Made by a program: the position numbers and the translations under genes. Below the pieces are notes generated by a model. That model was not told the origin of the DNA, made no database searches, and was given only the letters and a program-made list of their open reading frames with translations. This document shows, piece after piece, positions 16,921-25,731 of a stretch of 56,613 nt of DNA. Position 1 is the stretch's first letter. Every line of letters begins with the position of its first letter. The DNA is from Methanomassiliicoccaceae archaeon UBA404 (GTDB lineage Archaea > Thermoplasmatota > Thermoplasmata > Methanomassiliicoccales > Methanomethylophilaceae): positions 1 through 56,613 of the forward strand of contig DAHY01000014.1 in the NCBI GenBank assembly GCA_002498605.1, read 5' to 3'.

Positions 16921-17151
16921 TTACTCGTAAGAAACCTCGTCATGGCTGAGAACTTCGTTCCAGAGCGCAATCGTATCCTGGGCTTCTTCCTCGTCCATGA
17001 CCTCTATGGCGAATCCGGCGTGGATGACGACCCATTGGCCGACTTCCACGTCCACCATTGCCACATTTGTTTCTCTGATCACGCCTCCGAAATCGACGTC
17101 GGCGTTCTCACCATTGATTTTTACAACCTTTCCGGGCAATGCCAAACACAT
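16921..17151 (-). CDS. hypC: HypC/HupF hydrogenase maturation chaperone
   Basis: 76 residues, the normal family size. HypC carries the Fe(CN)2CO unit during assembly of the NiFe-hydrogenase centre and works with HypD. The N-terminal MCLALPGKV includes the essential Cys2 exposed after Met removal; the OB-fold core contains ADVDFGGVIRETN and GQWVVIHAGFAIEVMDE. It lies 6 bases downstream of the NAC gene, probably in one transcript, and is followed by a hairpin. The other hyp genes are not in the window. Its presence fits a hydrogen-dependent methanogen with NiFe hydrogenases. Confidence 0.93.
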   Translation of the reverse strand: MCLALPGKVVKINGENADVDFGGVIRETNVAMVDVEVGQWVVIHAGFAIEVMDEEEAQDTIALWNEVLSHDEVSYE

Positions 17152-17157
17152 TTCAAA

Positions 17158-17514
17158 TCACTCCGATACTATCTTGATTATGGCTTCCGCGGGCTGTCCG
17201 TCGACGGCCTCCAAAGCTTCCACCGCTTTTTCTCTGGTGCATCCGGTCTGGGACATTACCAGTTCGATATCCTCTTCGGGTATGCTCGGACCGGCGTCTT
17301 CGGACGATCCGGACAAAGAACGGACAGATTCTGCGCCGGTTATCTGGTAGGATTTGTTTCCGCTCATGTCCACACATATTACCTGAGGATTGGAAATTAC
17401 TATTTCGTTGTTTTTTGTTCTGATAATTACTTCTGAAACATCGGGAACTTCGGACTGGGTTATACCCATCTTTTTCATTGCCTGTTTCATTTGACGCGGA
17501 TTCATTCTTTGCAT
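17158..17514 (-). CDS. nac: Nascent polypeptide-associated complex protein (archaeal NAC)
   Basis: Ribosome-associated chaperone binding nascent chains; archaeal NAC is a homodimer. About 118 residues with the N-terminal NPRQMKQAMKKMGI segment, the NAC beta-barrel (VIIRTKNNEIVISNPQVICV) and a C-terminal UBA domain (EEDIELVMSQTGCTREKAVE). ATG 17514 was chosen because GAGGTG lies about 7 bases before it; the frame also extends to a TTG at 17529. It is encoded upstream of hypC on the same strand. Confidence 0.92.
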   Translation of the reverse strand: MQRMNPRQMKQAMKKMGITQSEVPDVSEVIIRTKNNEIVISNPQVICVDMSGNKSYQITGAESVRSLSGSSEDAGPSIPEEDIELVMSQTGCTREKAVEALEAVDGQPAEAIIKIVSE

Positions 17515-17560
17515 AATACAGCACCTCAATCAACGGCTTATTTAATTAATATTGCCAATT

Positions 17561-18745
17561 TCACTCCATTGCGGCTTTTACTGTTTTAACAATATCGTTC
17601 AACAATTTCACTCCGTCGGCGGGATCGGGTATTCCGCCCTGAGCGAAATCAGGTTTTCCGCCGCCTTTTCCTTTGAACTTTCCAAGAGATTCGGAAAGAA
17701 TCTTTTTACAATTTACGGAATCAACCCCGGAAGCCAACATCGCCGATACAGTCAATCCTGAGGATACAAATGCCGCGACTCCCCCTTCGGCTTTGATTTT
17801 CTCCGCGGTTTCGGTCACAGCCTTCCGGTCCGCGCCCGGCATCAGGGCGTGATAGAACATAACGCCGTTTACATCTTCCGGTTTCAAATCGGAAAGAAAC
17901 AGTTCGGACAATTCTTTGATCGAGGTCCGCGAACTTAGCAGTTCTTCCCTCATATTTGCCACGGATTTTGTCAAATCTTCGGGTTTGCTTTCGGCGGCAT
18001 CGGCTGTTTTCAAACATGCGTAAGCCAAATCCATCACGGCATCCGCCGCTTCGGTTCCGACTTTAAAATGAACCGAGGTTCCGTCTTTTCCGGCGGACAC
18101 GACTCTGTCAACAAACAGCATTCCCAGTTCCGAAGTTTCCATTACGTGCACTCCGCTGCAGGCCGAGTAATCGAAATCCCCCACTGCGGTGACGGACACG
18201 GCTTCGTTTTCGGGAATCTTTTCCAACTTGATTCTGACTTTGTCTTTAAGGTCGGGGTCGTCCCGATCCATTATCACTCTGCGCACCGTCAGATTTTCGC
18301 GTATGACTCCGTTTGCGGTTCTGACGGCTCTGTTGATAATGTCCCAGTCTATGTCCTGATTGACAATAACGTACTTGGTTTCCGGAGAAATGAAAATCTT
18401 TCCGATGGTAAGATCGGGAATCTCCCGTTTCAGGGAACCGAACAGAATGTGTTCCCCCGTGTGTCCCTTCATTAAATCGAAACGTCTGTCCCAGTCCACG
18501 CTTCCCCAAACATCTTCTCCTACTCTGAGTCCGTGTCCGGGTATTCTGTGAATGATTTCGTTTTTATCGTTTCTGAAAACTTCGGTAACTTTCTTTTCGT
18601 TAACGTTGCCTGTGTCGCATACCTGCCCCCCGCCTCCGGGGTAGAACGCGGTTCGGTTCAATACAACAAAGTCTCCGTCAACCGAGACAACCTTTGCTTC
18701 GAACTCGGATTCGTATCCGTCGCGTCTGAACAATTCATCCGTCAT
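17561..18745 (-). CDS. alaX: AlaX-type alanyl-tRNA editing protein with DHHA1 domain
   Basis: Free-standing editing enzyme that hydrolyses Ser-tRNA(Ala) or Gly-tRNA(Ala). About 394 residues, the long AlaX class. Zinc/active-site motifs are HTGEH (residues about 91-95) and CSGVH (about 188-192); FYPGGGGQ near residue 35 is the family landmark. The C-terminal DHHA1 domain ends with GKGGGKPDFAQGG. ATG 18745 (MTDELF) was preferred to 18769 because the TATA-like TAATAAATATA around 18771-18781 would sit about 25-30 bases upstream of it; the same AT-rich box lies before the divergent Lrp-type gene. Confidence 0.88.
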   Translation of the reverse strand: MTDELFRRDGYESEFEAKVVSVDGDFVVLNRTAFYPGGGGQVCDTGNVNEKKVTEVFRNDKNEIIHRIPGHGLRVGEDVWGSVDWDRRFDLMKGHTGEHILFGSLKREIPDLTIGKIFISPETKYVIVNQDIDWDIINRAVRTANGVIRENLTVRRVIMDRDDPDLKDKVRIKLEKIPENEAVSVTAVGDFDYSACSGVHVMETSELGMLFVDRVVSAGKDGTSVHFKVGTEAADAVMDLAYACLKTADAAESKPEDLTKSVANMREELLSSRTSIKELSELFLSDLKPEDVNGVMFYHALMPGADRKAVTETAEKIKAEGGVAAFVSSGLTVSAMLASGVDSVNCKKILSESLGKFKGKGGGKPDFAQGGIPDPADGVKLLNDIVKTVKAAME

Positions 18746-18812
18746 GTATATCCATGTAACAGTCATCATCTAATAAATATACGGAACGAATTTCTCAGAC
18801 AACGGGTGCGTA

Positions 18813-19292
18813 ATGTCGGGACTTAAGGACATGGATGAACTGGACAGAAAGATAATCGATATGATGTGCAGATCCAGCCAAGGCTCTTACCGACAGTTGG
18901 CCAAACAGCTGGGCGTGCATCCCACAACTTTGATTCAAAGAGTGAAAAATCTCGAATCGAAAGAAATAATCAAAGGATACCGGGCGAAAGTGGATTACAT
19001 GAAGCTGGGTTTCGATTACATGGGAATCGTTCATATCTATGCGGACAATCTCCCGGATGTTCTGGAAGATTTGAGAAATATCCCTCAAATCGTGGGTATT
19101 TTCGATGTTACGGGGGACAGCGACGCAATCGCCTGGATTGCCTGCATGGACCGGGACGAGTTTTCGGATACCGTGAAATTCATCAATTCAAGAATCGGAG
19201 TGAACAAAACCAACACCGCCGTTGTGTTGGGTATTGTGAAAGACCCTTCCGAGTTCATTCCGTCCGTCACGGACAAAGACAACAATCGCTGA
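18813..19292 (+). CDS. Lrp/AsnC-family transcriptional regulator
   Basis: 159 residues. Residues about 8-60 are the Lrp helix-turn-helix (LDRKIIDMM, YRQLAKQLGVHPTTLIQRVK) and about 70-150 the ligand-binding RAM/AsnC_trans_reg domain (GIFDVTGDSDAIAWIACMDR). Such proteins sense amino acids and control metabolic genes. It is divergent from alaX with an intergenic AT-rich box that could serve both. ATG 18813 is used; ATG 18831 is possible. Target genes are unknown. Confidence 0.9.
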   Translation: MSGLKDMDELDRKIIDMMCRSSQGSYRQLAKQLGVHPTTLIQRVKNLESKEIIKGYRAKVDYMKLGFDYMGIVHIYADNLPDVLEDLRNIPQIVGIFDVTGDSDAIAWIACMDRDEFSDTVKFINSRIGVNKTNTAVVLGIVKDPSEFIPSVTDKDNNR

Positions 19293-19302
19293 ACCTGCAA
19301 GA

Positions 19303-19317
19303 ATTATTATATATTCT
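19303..19317 (+). promoter_or_regulatory. TATA region of aspS
   Basis: TTATTATATATTCTT lies about 45-50 bases before the aspS ATG; GGAG at 19341-19344 is a weak Shine-Dalgarno sequence 12 bases before the start. The predicted transcript start is near 19338. Confidence 0.4.
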
Positions 19318-19356
19318 TATGATTAGCCTGTTTAACCAATCGGAGAACAATTTAAA

Positions 19357-21162
19357 ATGAAGAGGACACACACCTGCGGAGAACTCAGGAAGTCGGATCT
19401 TGGAAAAGAAGTCTGCCTCCAGGGCTGGGTCAGATTTTCAAGGGATCACGGCGGAGTAGCCTTTATCGATCTTGCCGACAGGTACGGAATAACACAGGTG
19501 GTGTTTGATTCCGAAGACCTCCCGGAAGCCGAAGTCAAACGCATATCGGATATCATGAAAGGATTCACCAGAGAATCCGCAGTATCGATAAACGGTACCG
19601 TAAGAGACAGAGTCGAAGGAACTTCCGATGCAAGAAACCCCACCGGCGAAGTTGAAGTTTTGATTTTCGACGCGGAAGTTCTCGGAAAGTCCAAAACTCC
19701 CCCCTTTGAGGTCGGAGATCAGAAAGAAAACGTTCTCCCCAACGAAGACGTGAGGATGAAGTACAGATATCTGGACCTCAGAAGAACCGAAATGATCGAG
19801 GCTCTGACTTTAAGGAGCAGATTCATGACTCTGGCCAGAGAATATCTGAACTCGGCGAAATTCCTTGAAGTGGAAACCCCCATTCTCGCAAGATCCACCC
19901 CGGAAGGTGCCAGAGATTACATCGTACCCTCAAGAGTTCACCCCGGTTCGTTTTATGCATTGCCCCAATCCCCTCAGCTGTTCAAACAGATGCTGATGGT
20001 GGGCGGCATTGACCGTTACTATCAGTTCGCAAGATGTTTCAGAGACGAAGATTCAAGAAAAGACAGACAGCCCGAGTTTACTCAATTGGACATGGAATTG
20101 TCTTTCGTCGAAGAAAAAGACATTCAGGACACAATCGAGAACATGATTGTTCATCTGTGGAAGGGTCTTTACGGAACCGACCTGAAAACACCTTTCCCGC
20201 GCATAGGTTACGTCGAAGCCATGGAACGCTTCGGTACCGACAAACCGGACATGAGATACGGTTTGGAATTCACCAAACTGACGGAAGTCGTGAAAGACGT
20301 TCCTTACGAAATTTTCCAGAGAATCATGAAAGCCGGAGGAATCGTTGCGGGACTTAACATAACATCCGAACTTTCCGGCGGACGCGTAGGACGGAACGAC
20401 ATAGACCGTTACATAGAATACGCCAAGAAGGCGGGATTGGGCGGTCTGACATGGATGAAAGTCGAAAACGGCGTTCCCACCAGCAACATTACAAAATATT
20501 TCACTCCCGAAATTCTTGAAGGAATCAAGACCGCGCTGAACGCGGACGAGGGGGACATTCTGTTCCTTATAGCCGGGCCCTGGAAACAAACCTACGAGGG
20601 CGGAGGCGCGTTAAGAATCAAGATAGCGGAAGATTTGGGACTTGTTCCGGAAGGAACCTTCCAGTTCCTTTGGCTGGTCGACTGTCCCATGTTCGAAACC
20701 GACCCCATTTCGGGAAAGAAGGATGCTTTCCATCACCCGTTCGTGAAGCCTTTGGGCGATGTAAACGAAGACGGATGCATGGGAGCCTGCTTCGATCTGT
20801 GTTTGAACGGAAACGAATTGGGTTCCGGTTCGCTGAGGATAAACGATCCCGAAGTTCAGAGAGATGTTCTGAGGGTTCTCGGCAAGACCGACGAAGAGAT
20901 AGAAAACGAATTCGGATTCTTCGTGGAGTCGTTGGAATACGGTGCGCCGCCTCACGGAGGAATAGCAATCGGAGTGGACCGTTTCATCACCATTCTTCTG
21001 GGCAAAGACACGATACGTGACGTAATCGCTTTCCCGAAGAACAGAAAATCCACGTCTTTGCTTGACGGTTCGCCCACCAAGGTTCCCGACGAGAAACTGG
21101 AAGAGCTTCAGATTATGTCTTTGTCCCTTGACGGAATCGATTTCGATTTTGACGAAGAGTAA
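19357..21162 (+). CDS. aspS: Aspartyl-tRNA synthetase, bacterial type, probably non-discriminating
   Basis: Charges tRNA(Asp), and probably tRNA(Asn), with aspartate. It has 601 residues against about 430 for archaeal AspRS; the extra length matches the bacterial GAD insertion (about 290-420, including GRVGRNDIDRYIEYAKKAGLGG). Class II motifs: RYLDLRR, FARCFRDEDSRKDRQPEFTQ, and GIAIGVDRFI near the end. In the N-terminal anticodon-binding fold the RDHGG segment puts His at residue 31, the residue reported to allow tRNA(Asn) recognition in Pseudomonas AspRS (Leu in E. coli). The convergent gatCAB would convert Asp-tRNA(Asn) to Asn-tRNA(Asn). A lateral origin is inferred from domain architecture. 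Confidence 0.93.
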   Translation: MKRTHTCGELRKSDLGKEVCLQGWVRFSRDHGGVAFIDLADRYGITQVVFDSEDLPEAEVKRISDIMKGFTRESAVSINGTVRDRVEGTSDARNPTGEVEVLIFDAEVLGKSKTPPFEVGDQKENVLPNEDVRMKYRYLDLRRTEMIEALTLRSRFMTLAREYLNSAKFLEVETPILARSTPEGARDYIVPSRVHPGSFYALPQSPQLFKQMLMVGGIDRYYQFARCFRDEDSRKDRQPEFTQLDMELSFVEEKDIQDTIENMIVHLWKGLYGTDLKTPFPRIGYVEAMERFGTDKPDMRYGLEFTKLTEVVKDVPYEIFQRIMKAGGIVAGLNITSELSGGRVGRNDIDRYIEYAKKAGLGGLTWMKVENGVPTSNITKYFTPEILEGIKTALNADEGDILFLIAGPWKQTYEGGGALRIKIAEDLGLVPEGTFQFLWLVDCPMFETDPISGKKDAFHHPFVKPLGDVNEDGCMGACFDLCLNGNELGSGSLRINDPEVQRDVLRVLGKTDEEIENEFGFFVESLEYGAPPHGGIAIGVDRFITILLGKDTIRDVIAFPKNRKSTSLLDGSPTKVPDEKLEELQIMSLSLDGIDFDFDEE

Positions 21163-22500
21163 TCAGAGTCTTTCTCCGATGAGACGTTTCGTGGCCTCGA
21201 CTATATCCGACGACGAGTAAGCGCCGCCGGTCTGTTTCATCACGTGACCGATTACGCGGTTGGCGGCTTTGTCGTTCTTGCGGTAGTCTTCGATAACATT
21301 GGGATTTTCATCAAGGAATTCCGAAATCATCTCATCCAGATTCGAAGAACCCGAAGATATGACGTCCATGTCCTCGCCGGTCATGTAAGAACGGATTCTC
21401 AGGTTTCCTTCGACGTCTGTTATCCCGCCGTCCCTGTATTCTTTGACAATCGAAACTATCCCGTCAACGTTTTTGGAATCGTCGGATTCGAAAGATCTCC
21501 ATCCCGCGCTTATGGGGCCGGACGTGAATTTTCTGGCGGTTTCAACGTCGGCTACCGAAACCAGCATTTCAAACAGTTTCGCCATATCCACGGAAGTGGA
21601 AACGTACTGTTTCGATGTCTTCTCGTCAATGCCGTATTCTTTCGCAAGTCTCAGAATCATGTTCTGGGGGCTTTCTTTGACATCAAGCGAATCAACCAGT
21701 TCTTTCACGTTGAATACGCCCAAATCCGGTTCGTCGATGTATCCGTAATCGGCTTCCATCTCTTTCTTTCTGACGGAAACGGTCACTCCCCGTTCCTCAT
21801 CGAAATGACGGGTCTCCCGCACGATTTTACCGCCGGCCTTCAATAACTTCGTTTGACGGACGGCTTCGAAAGTCAACGCCTTTTCGACATTTCTCAGCCC
21901 GGTGACGTTTTTCACTTCGCACCGTTCTTTTCCGACGGATATATTGCAGTCGCAACGGATACTGCGTTCCCCGTCTTCGGACATGTCAATCGTATGACGG
22001 ATGTCCTGAATCAGCTGTTTCAGAAATTCTCTGGCTTCCGCCGGGGTGGCTATGTCCGGTTCGGTCACTATTTCAGCCAACGGAATACCTGAACGGTTGT
22101 AATCTATCAACGAAGAATCTCCCACTCTTTTGGTCTTGCCCGGGTCTTCTTCGATATGGATTCTGGTTATTCTTATGGGTTTTTTGCCGTTAAGGTAATA
22201 CACCCCTTCTCTTCCCAAAGGACGGTCGTGCTGCGTGGTCTGATAGTTCTTTGAATTATCGGGATAAAAGTAAATCTTTCTGGCAAACCAGGTGGTATCG
22301 TCAATCCTGCAGCCCAGCATCTTTGCCAGCAGAACTCCGTATTCCAACGCCTTTTCGTTGATTACGGGTTTCGATCCCGGAAATCCCATGCAGACCGGAC
22401 ATACGTTTGCGTTGGGCTCTTCCGTTTCGGCGGTGGAGCAGGAACAGAACAGTTTGGATTCCGTGGGCAACTGAACATGAACTTCCAATCCTATTTTCAC
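21163..22500 (-). CDS. gatB: Asp-tRNA(Asn)/Glu-tRNA(Gln) amidotransferase subunit B
   Basis: Kinase-like subunit that activates the misacylated tRNA in GatCAB. 445 residues. It opens with KIGLEVHVQL; CSCST and CPVCMGFPG supply the zinc-site cysteines; Y-x-E-like core NRSGIPLAEIVTEPDI is present; the C-terminal YqeY-like tail domain (about 380-445) ends in VEATKRLIGERL. The GTG start overlaps the gatA stop (GTGA). Its stop codon directly abuts the convergent aspS stop with no base between. In archaea GatCAB mainly serves Asn-tRNA(Asn), since GatDE makes Gln-tRNA(Gln). Confidence 0.95.
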   Translation of the reverse strand: MKIGLEVHVQLPTESKLFCSCSTAETEEPNANVCPVCMGFPGSKPVINEKALEYGVLLAKMLGCRIDDTTWFARKIYFYPDNSKNYQTTQHDRPLGREGVYYLNGKKPIRITRIHIEEDPGKTKRVGDSSLIDYNRSGIPLAEIVTEPDIATPAEAREFLKQLIQDIRHTIDMSEDGERSIRCDCNISVGKERCEVKNVTGLRNVEKALTFEAVRQTKLLKAGGKIVRETRHFDEERGVTVSVRKKEMEADYGYIDEPDLGVFNVKELVDSLDVKESPQNMILRLAKEYGIDEKTSKQYVSTSVDMAKLFEMLVSVADVETARKFTSGPISAGWRSFESDDSKNVDGIVSIVKEYRDGGITDVEGNLRIRSYMTGEDMDVISSGSSNLDEMISEFLDENPNVIEDYRKNDKAANRVIGHVMKQTGGAYSSSDIVEATKRLIGERL

Positions 22501-23774
22501 AGAACCGCCTCCGGTTTCACTATATCGAATTGTTTGTTCCAGGTTTCACAGAAATCGAAGAGTTTGTTCTCTTCGTTGTGATTTGCGATAAGCATCATTC
22601 CCATGGGCATTCCGCCGTTGTCGTATCCGCAGGGAACCGAGAGAACCGGCATTCCCGCCAAATCCGGCGGTGCGGTGAACCTGTCGGCGGAGAAAGATTC
22701 AACCATGGTCATTTCCGATGTTTCCGAAATCAGCGGTGCCGCGGATTCCGTGGTCGGCGTAAGAATAACGTCGCATTCTTTCAATGCGGACTGATATTCT
22801 TCAATCATCAATTCGCGGACCATTCTGGCTTTGTTGTAATATCTTTCCCGGGTACCGTCCATTCTCATGTACGAACCGAGAAGAATCGCTTCCTTGGCCG
22901 GGGTTCCGAAATGTTCGGTTCTCACCGACGTGAAGAACTCGTCGGATTCGAGCGTGTAATCTCCGTCCTGCTTTCCGTACCGCATTCCGCAGTAACGGGA
23001 CATGCTTGTGGACGCTTCGGCTGTGGTAAGGATTCTGCAGGCGATTGCCGCGTATTTCATTGAAGGCAATTCTATGGTTTTCGGTTCGAATCCCAGGGAT
23101 TTCAAAATTTCCAGATTCCTTTCAAAGTTCTTTTTAATGTCATCCGAAACATTGTCCGTCACGCCTTTGGGAATTCCGACAGTCTTGATCTGTGATTTTT
23201 TTCCGTCTCCGGATTCCATCAGAATTTTTGCATATTTTACGATGTCATCGGACTTTGACGAAATAACTCCCACGCGGTCCACGGAACTTCCCGCGTCAAC
23301 CGTTCCGGCTTTGGAAACCTTCCCGTAAGTGGGAACCATCCCGTACACTCCGCAGTAAGCCGCGGAATTCAGAACAGAACCGCAGGTCGACAGACTTAAC
23401 GAAACAATGTCCAACAACGATGCGGCACAAGCGGCACCGGCGGAAGGACCTCCGCAGGTTCTTTCGGCATCGAAAGGATTCTTCGGTATACCGTAGGGGC
23501 CGTTGGTGTACGGAACCGTTCCGAATTCGCTCATGTTCGTTTTGCCGATCGGAACACCGCCGGCTTCCTTGAACGCAATGACCGAATCGGCATCGAAAGG
23601 AGGATTGTATCCTTCAAGAATCTCCGAACCGCAAAGAGTGTCCGCTTCCCTCGTAACAAAGGAATCGCTGACCGAAAACAGAAAATCTCCTTTAATGACA
23701 TCTGAATTTAAAACCCTGAACATTTCGTATTTTTCGTTCAGTTCTTTGATTTTTGACATATCGGGGGAACTCAT
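22497..23774 (-). CDS. gatA: Amidotransferase subunit A, divergent amidase-signature protein
   Basis: Glutaminase subunit of GatCAB that releases ammonia for the GatB site. 425 residues, shorter than most GatA. The amidase catalytic Lys lies in VIKGDF (about residue 28), so the usual N-terminal helices of about 50 residues are missing. The cis-Ser is kept in GGPSAGAA and the nucleophile Ser in TCGSVLNSAAYCG, but both motifs differ from the common GGSSGGSA and TGGSIRxPA. Later motifs ILTPTTESAAP and PVLSVPCGYDNGGMPMG are typical. It overlaps both gatC and gatB by 4 bases. Operon context makes the assignment firm despite divergence. Confidence 0.9.
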   Translation of the reverse strand: MSSPDMSKIKELNEKYEMFRVLNSDVIKGDFLFSVSDSFVTREADTLCGSEILEGYNPPFDADSVIAFKEAGGVPIGKTNMSEFGTVPYTNGPYGIPKNPFDAERTCGGPSAGAACAASLLDIVSLSLSTCGSVLNSAAYCGVYGMVPTYGKVSKAGTVDAGSSVDRVGVISSKSDDIVKYAKILMESGDGKKSQIKTVGIPKGVTDNVSDDIKKNFERNLEILKSLGFEPKTIELPSMKYAAIACRILTTAEASTSMSRYCGMRYGKQDGDYTLESDEFFTSVRTEHFGTPAKEAILLGSYMRMDGTRERYYNKARMVRELMIEEYQSALKECDVILTPTTESAAPLISETSEMTMVESFSADRFTAPPDLAGMPVLSVPCGYDNGGMPMGMMLIANHNEENKLFDFCETWNKQFDIVKPEAVL

Positions 23775-24040
23775 AATCTCGGCCCCCTGACATATCCGTC
23801 GTACGTATCGATTCCTTTGAGAATCTCATCGGAATTGATTTTTGATCCGGGAACATCTTTTCTTACGTTACCCGCTGTACCCACCGGATCCAACTTCGTA
23901 ACCTTCCGCACGGGTACTTCGTCCAGCAATGAAAAATAATTCAAAACCTCGGTAAATTCCTTATGTAATTTATCCGTCTCGTCCTCAGTGAGTTTCAGGT
24001 GCGCATTATGTGCCACCGTTTCCAAGGTATCTTTCTCCAT
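23771..24040 (-). CDS. gatC: Amidotransferase subunit C
   Basis: 89-residue linker subunit that wraps around GatA and GatB. It begins with the helical VAHNAHLKLTEDETDKLHKEF segment and ends with YVRGPRL. The conserved N-terminal pattern V-x-x-x-A-x-L-x-L is present. It is the first gene of gatCAB, with its stop overlapping the gatA start (ATGA). Confidence 0.92.
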   Translation of the reverse strand: MEKDTLETVAHNAHLKLTEDETDKLHKEFTEVLNYFSLLDEVPVRKVTKLDPVGTAGNVRKDVPGSKINSDEILKGIDTYDGYVRGPRL

Positions 24041-24095
24041 CTTCGCTCAGACCCCCCGTACGTGAGGAAATAATATAATCTTTTCAGAGAGGACC

Positions 24096-24617
24096 TTATC
24101 CGACAAGAATCAAAGCATAGAGAGTAACGGCATTATTTTCGAAAACCAACTTCTCCCCCACCTGTTCAAGAATCTCTTCCATGTCGAATCCGTGACTGCT
24201 TATGGAGTCTATCCGTTGGGACGGGTATCTGCATTCCGCATCGGGATACGTGCAGACACCGCAGTATTTGCATCCCCCGTCGCCGAAGGCTTTGATCGAA
24301 CGGTCTTTCACGGTATTGACCGCGGCTCTTACCGCATCCGTGATTTCGTCCGTGGCGTCCTGTATAGCTTTCATGTCTTTCGTATCAATCTCATATTTTT
24401 TGCTTACGAGATAAGCCTCGGAATAGGATTTCAACGATTCCTTAATCTCGGAAATCGTACCCACTCCCGGCGGACATCCCCAGTTCGTGTCGTACGCTCC
24501 GCAAAGGTTCTTTTTGCATAATTCCAAAAACTCTTCGGCCCTGGGAGACGGTGAAGGCACGGGTATCCGTTTAACGGCAAAACCGTCTTTTTCGAGATAT
24601 GTTTCAAATTCGTACAT
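24096..24617 (-). CDS. Predicted metal-binding protein, DUF2284
   Basis: 173 residues matching the DUF2284 cysteine pattern: CKKNLCGAYDTNWGCPPGVG near the N-terminus and CKYCGVCTYPDAECRYP near residue 118. The cysteines probably bind an Fe-S cluster or zinc; the reaction is unknown. The gene is divergent from the TPR gene. On the minus strand GATATATCGG (around 24648) is a good TATA candidate about 30 bases before the ATG. It is not tightly linked to gatCAB (55-base gap). Confidence 0.8.
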   Translation of the reverse strand: MYEFETYLEKDGFAVKRIPVPSPSPRAEEFLELCKKNLCGAYDTNWGCPPGVGTISEIKESLKSYSEAYLVSKKYEIDTKDMKAIQDATDEITDAVRAAVNTVKDRSIKAFGDGGCKYCGVCTYPDAECRYPSQRIDSISSHGFDMEEILEQVGEKLVFENNAVTLYALILVG

Positions 24618-24711
24618 GAAGGTCAGTCATGCCATCGTTAAACGCCGATATATCCGTTACTGGTTTTTGAGTTAAACATTTAAGCAAGCCGTTCGCTTAT
24701 CCATCGATAAC

Positions 24712-25251
24712 ATGGCCGATAACGCTGCACACAAGAAGATCGTCGACGCAATGAAGTTATTCGATGAAGGCGACTTCAAGAAAGCATATTCACAGTTTAA
24801 GAAATTGACCGACGAATTCCAGGACGATGCGGAGTGCTGGTACGCACGTGCCGAAAGCGGCAACTATGCGTCGGGAATGTTCGGTGCCAAGATAAAAATC
24901 GACGAGATAATCGAAGCTTACGAAAAGGCATGCGAGCTGGATCCGGACAATGCGGATTACTATCAGGCGTACGGAGCCTTCTGCATATCCGTGAACAAAT
25001 TCGAACAGGCCGAAATGCTGTACAACGAAGCGGCGGAGATGGACGAATCGAGGGCCGCCCATCTGTATTCCGAGTTTGCGATCGAGTATTACGGAACAAT
25101 CGTTGCGAACTACGGGGATGTTCCGGAAGACGCTCCCCCGGAAGCCGTTGCGGCGGTGGAGAAGGCTTTGATTCCCTACAAGCAGAAAGCACTTTCATAC
25201 ATGCTTAAGGCCTTGGAAATCGAACCCGCGGAAGCGAAAGAGCTGCTTTAA
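24712..25251 (+). CDS. TPR-repeat protein
   Basis: 179 residues, cytoplasmic, with at least three tetratricopeptide-like repeats (AMKLFDEGDFKKAYSQFKKL, AYEKACELDPDNADYYQAYG, AEMLYNEAAEMDESRAAHL). It ends in an Ala/Glu-rich helix. TPRs mediate protein-protein contact; no catalytic domain or partner can be named. A likely TATA element (TTTAAG, about 24680) lies roughly 30 bases before the ATG, so the transcript may be nearly leaderless. Confidence 0.8.
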   Translation: MADNAAHKKIVDAMKLFDEGDFKKAYSQFKKLTDEFQDDAECWYARAESGNYASGMFGAKIKIDEIIEAYEKACELDPDNADYYQAYGAFCISVNKFEQAEMLYNEAAEMDESRAAHLYSEFAIEYYGTIVANYGDVPEDAPPEAVAAVEKALIPYKQKALSYMLKALEIEPAEAKELL

Positions 25252-25261
25252 ACATAATTTC

Positions 25262-25304
25262 ATTTTTTTTTCAAATCCCGGAGGTAACCGAAGGGTGCTC
25301 CGGG
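25262..25304 (+). terminator. T tract and GC hairpin after the TPR gene
   Basis: A run of nine T residues (about 25263-25271) begins about 10 bases after the stop. CCCGGAG (25277-25283) pairs perfectly with CTCCGGG (25298-25304). The T run precedes rather than follows the stem, so termination may rely on the T run alone. Confidence 0.45.
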
Positions 25305-25653
25305 TAATCATTCCATCACATGAAATTTATTTCACGCGGATAAAGAATCGGAAGTTTTTACGGAAGGTTTTCTTGTTTGATTCAATAATTGAAACATAAA
25401 CTCGAAAATTCGTATTTTTTTTACATCCGATAGTGTCGGAATGCTTCTTGTCGAAACGATTTTTTTTAAATCGCGGGTGCCTAAACGGATTCTTCCGGGG
25501 TCCGCATATATTTTCTTAATTCAGAGCAAGCAAAATCGAAGATTCGCCGCAGACGTTTATCCTGCTTCATACAATTAAATTTATGATTTGTTTCGAATCT
25601 CTGGCACTTATCCGTATACGCAGGCGTATTCAGAATCACAATAGAAAATAAGA
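25305..25653. other. Gene-free AT-rich stretch between the TPR gene and tRNA-iMet
   Basis: No gene I can support lies here. Visible structures are CGATTT-TTTTT-AAATCG (25457-25473) and ATACG-CAGG-CGTAT (25616-25629), the latter just past the tRNA 3' end. A minus-strand reading frame of 29 codons (25481-25570) ends in TAG and resembles nothing known. Several short T/A runs are scattered through it. A small RNA is possible but not shown. Confidence 0.4.
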
Positions 25654-25731
25654 TGGTAGCGAGGGGTCGATTTGAACGACCGGTCTTCGGGTTATGAGCC
25701 CGACGGGATATCCTGGCTACCCCACCTCGCT
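25654..25731 (-). tRNA. Initiator tRNA-Met (CAU)
   Basis: Minus-strand cloverleaf: acceptor AGCGAGG pairs with CCTCGCT, then discriminator A and an encoded CCA (25654-25656). Anticodon arm TCGGG-CTCATAA-CCCGA places CAT at 34-36; T arm GGTCG-TTCAAAT-CGACC. The A1-U72 pair and the three G-C pairs at the base of the anticodon stem are hallmarks of archaeal/eukaryotic initiator tRNA, so this is tRNA-iMet rather than elongator Met. No intron. An AT-rich ATTAAATAC (about 25752-25760 on the opposite strand) sits about 25 bases upstream. Confidence 0.95.

Noticed and set aside
25481..25570. 29-codon minus-strand frame ending in TAG, with a TAA a few codons later
   Set aside because: Too short, no ribosome-binding site and no recognisable sequence; noted only because it ends in TAG.
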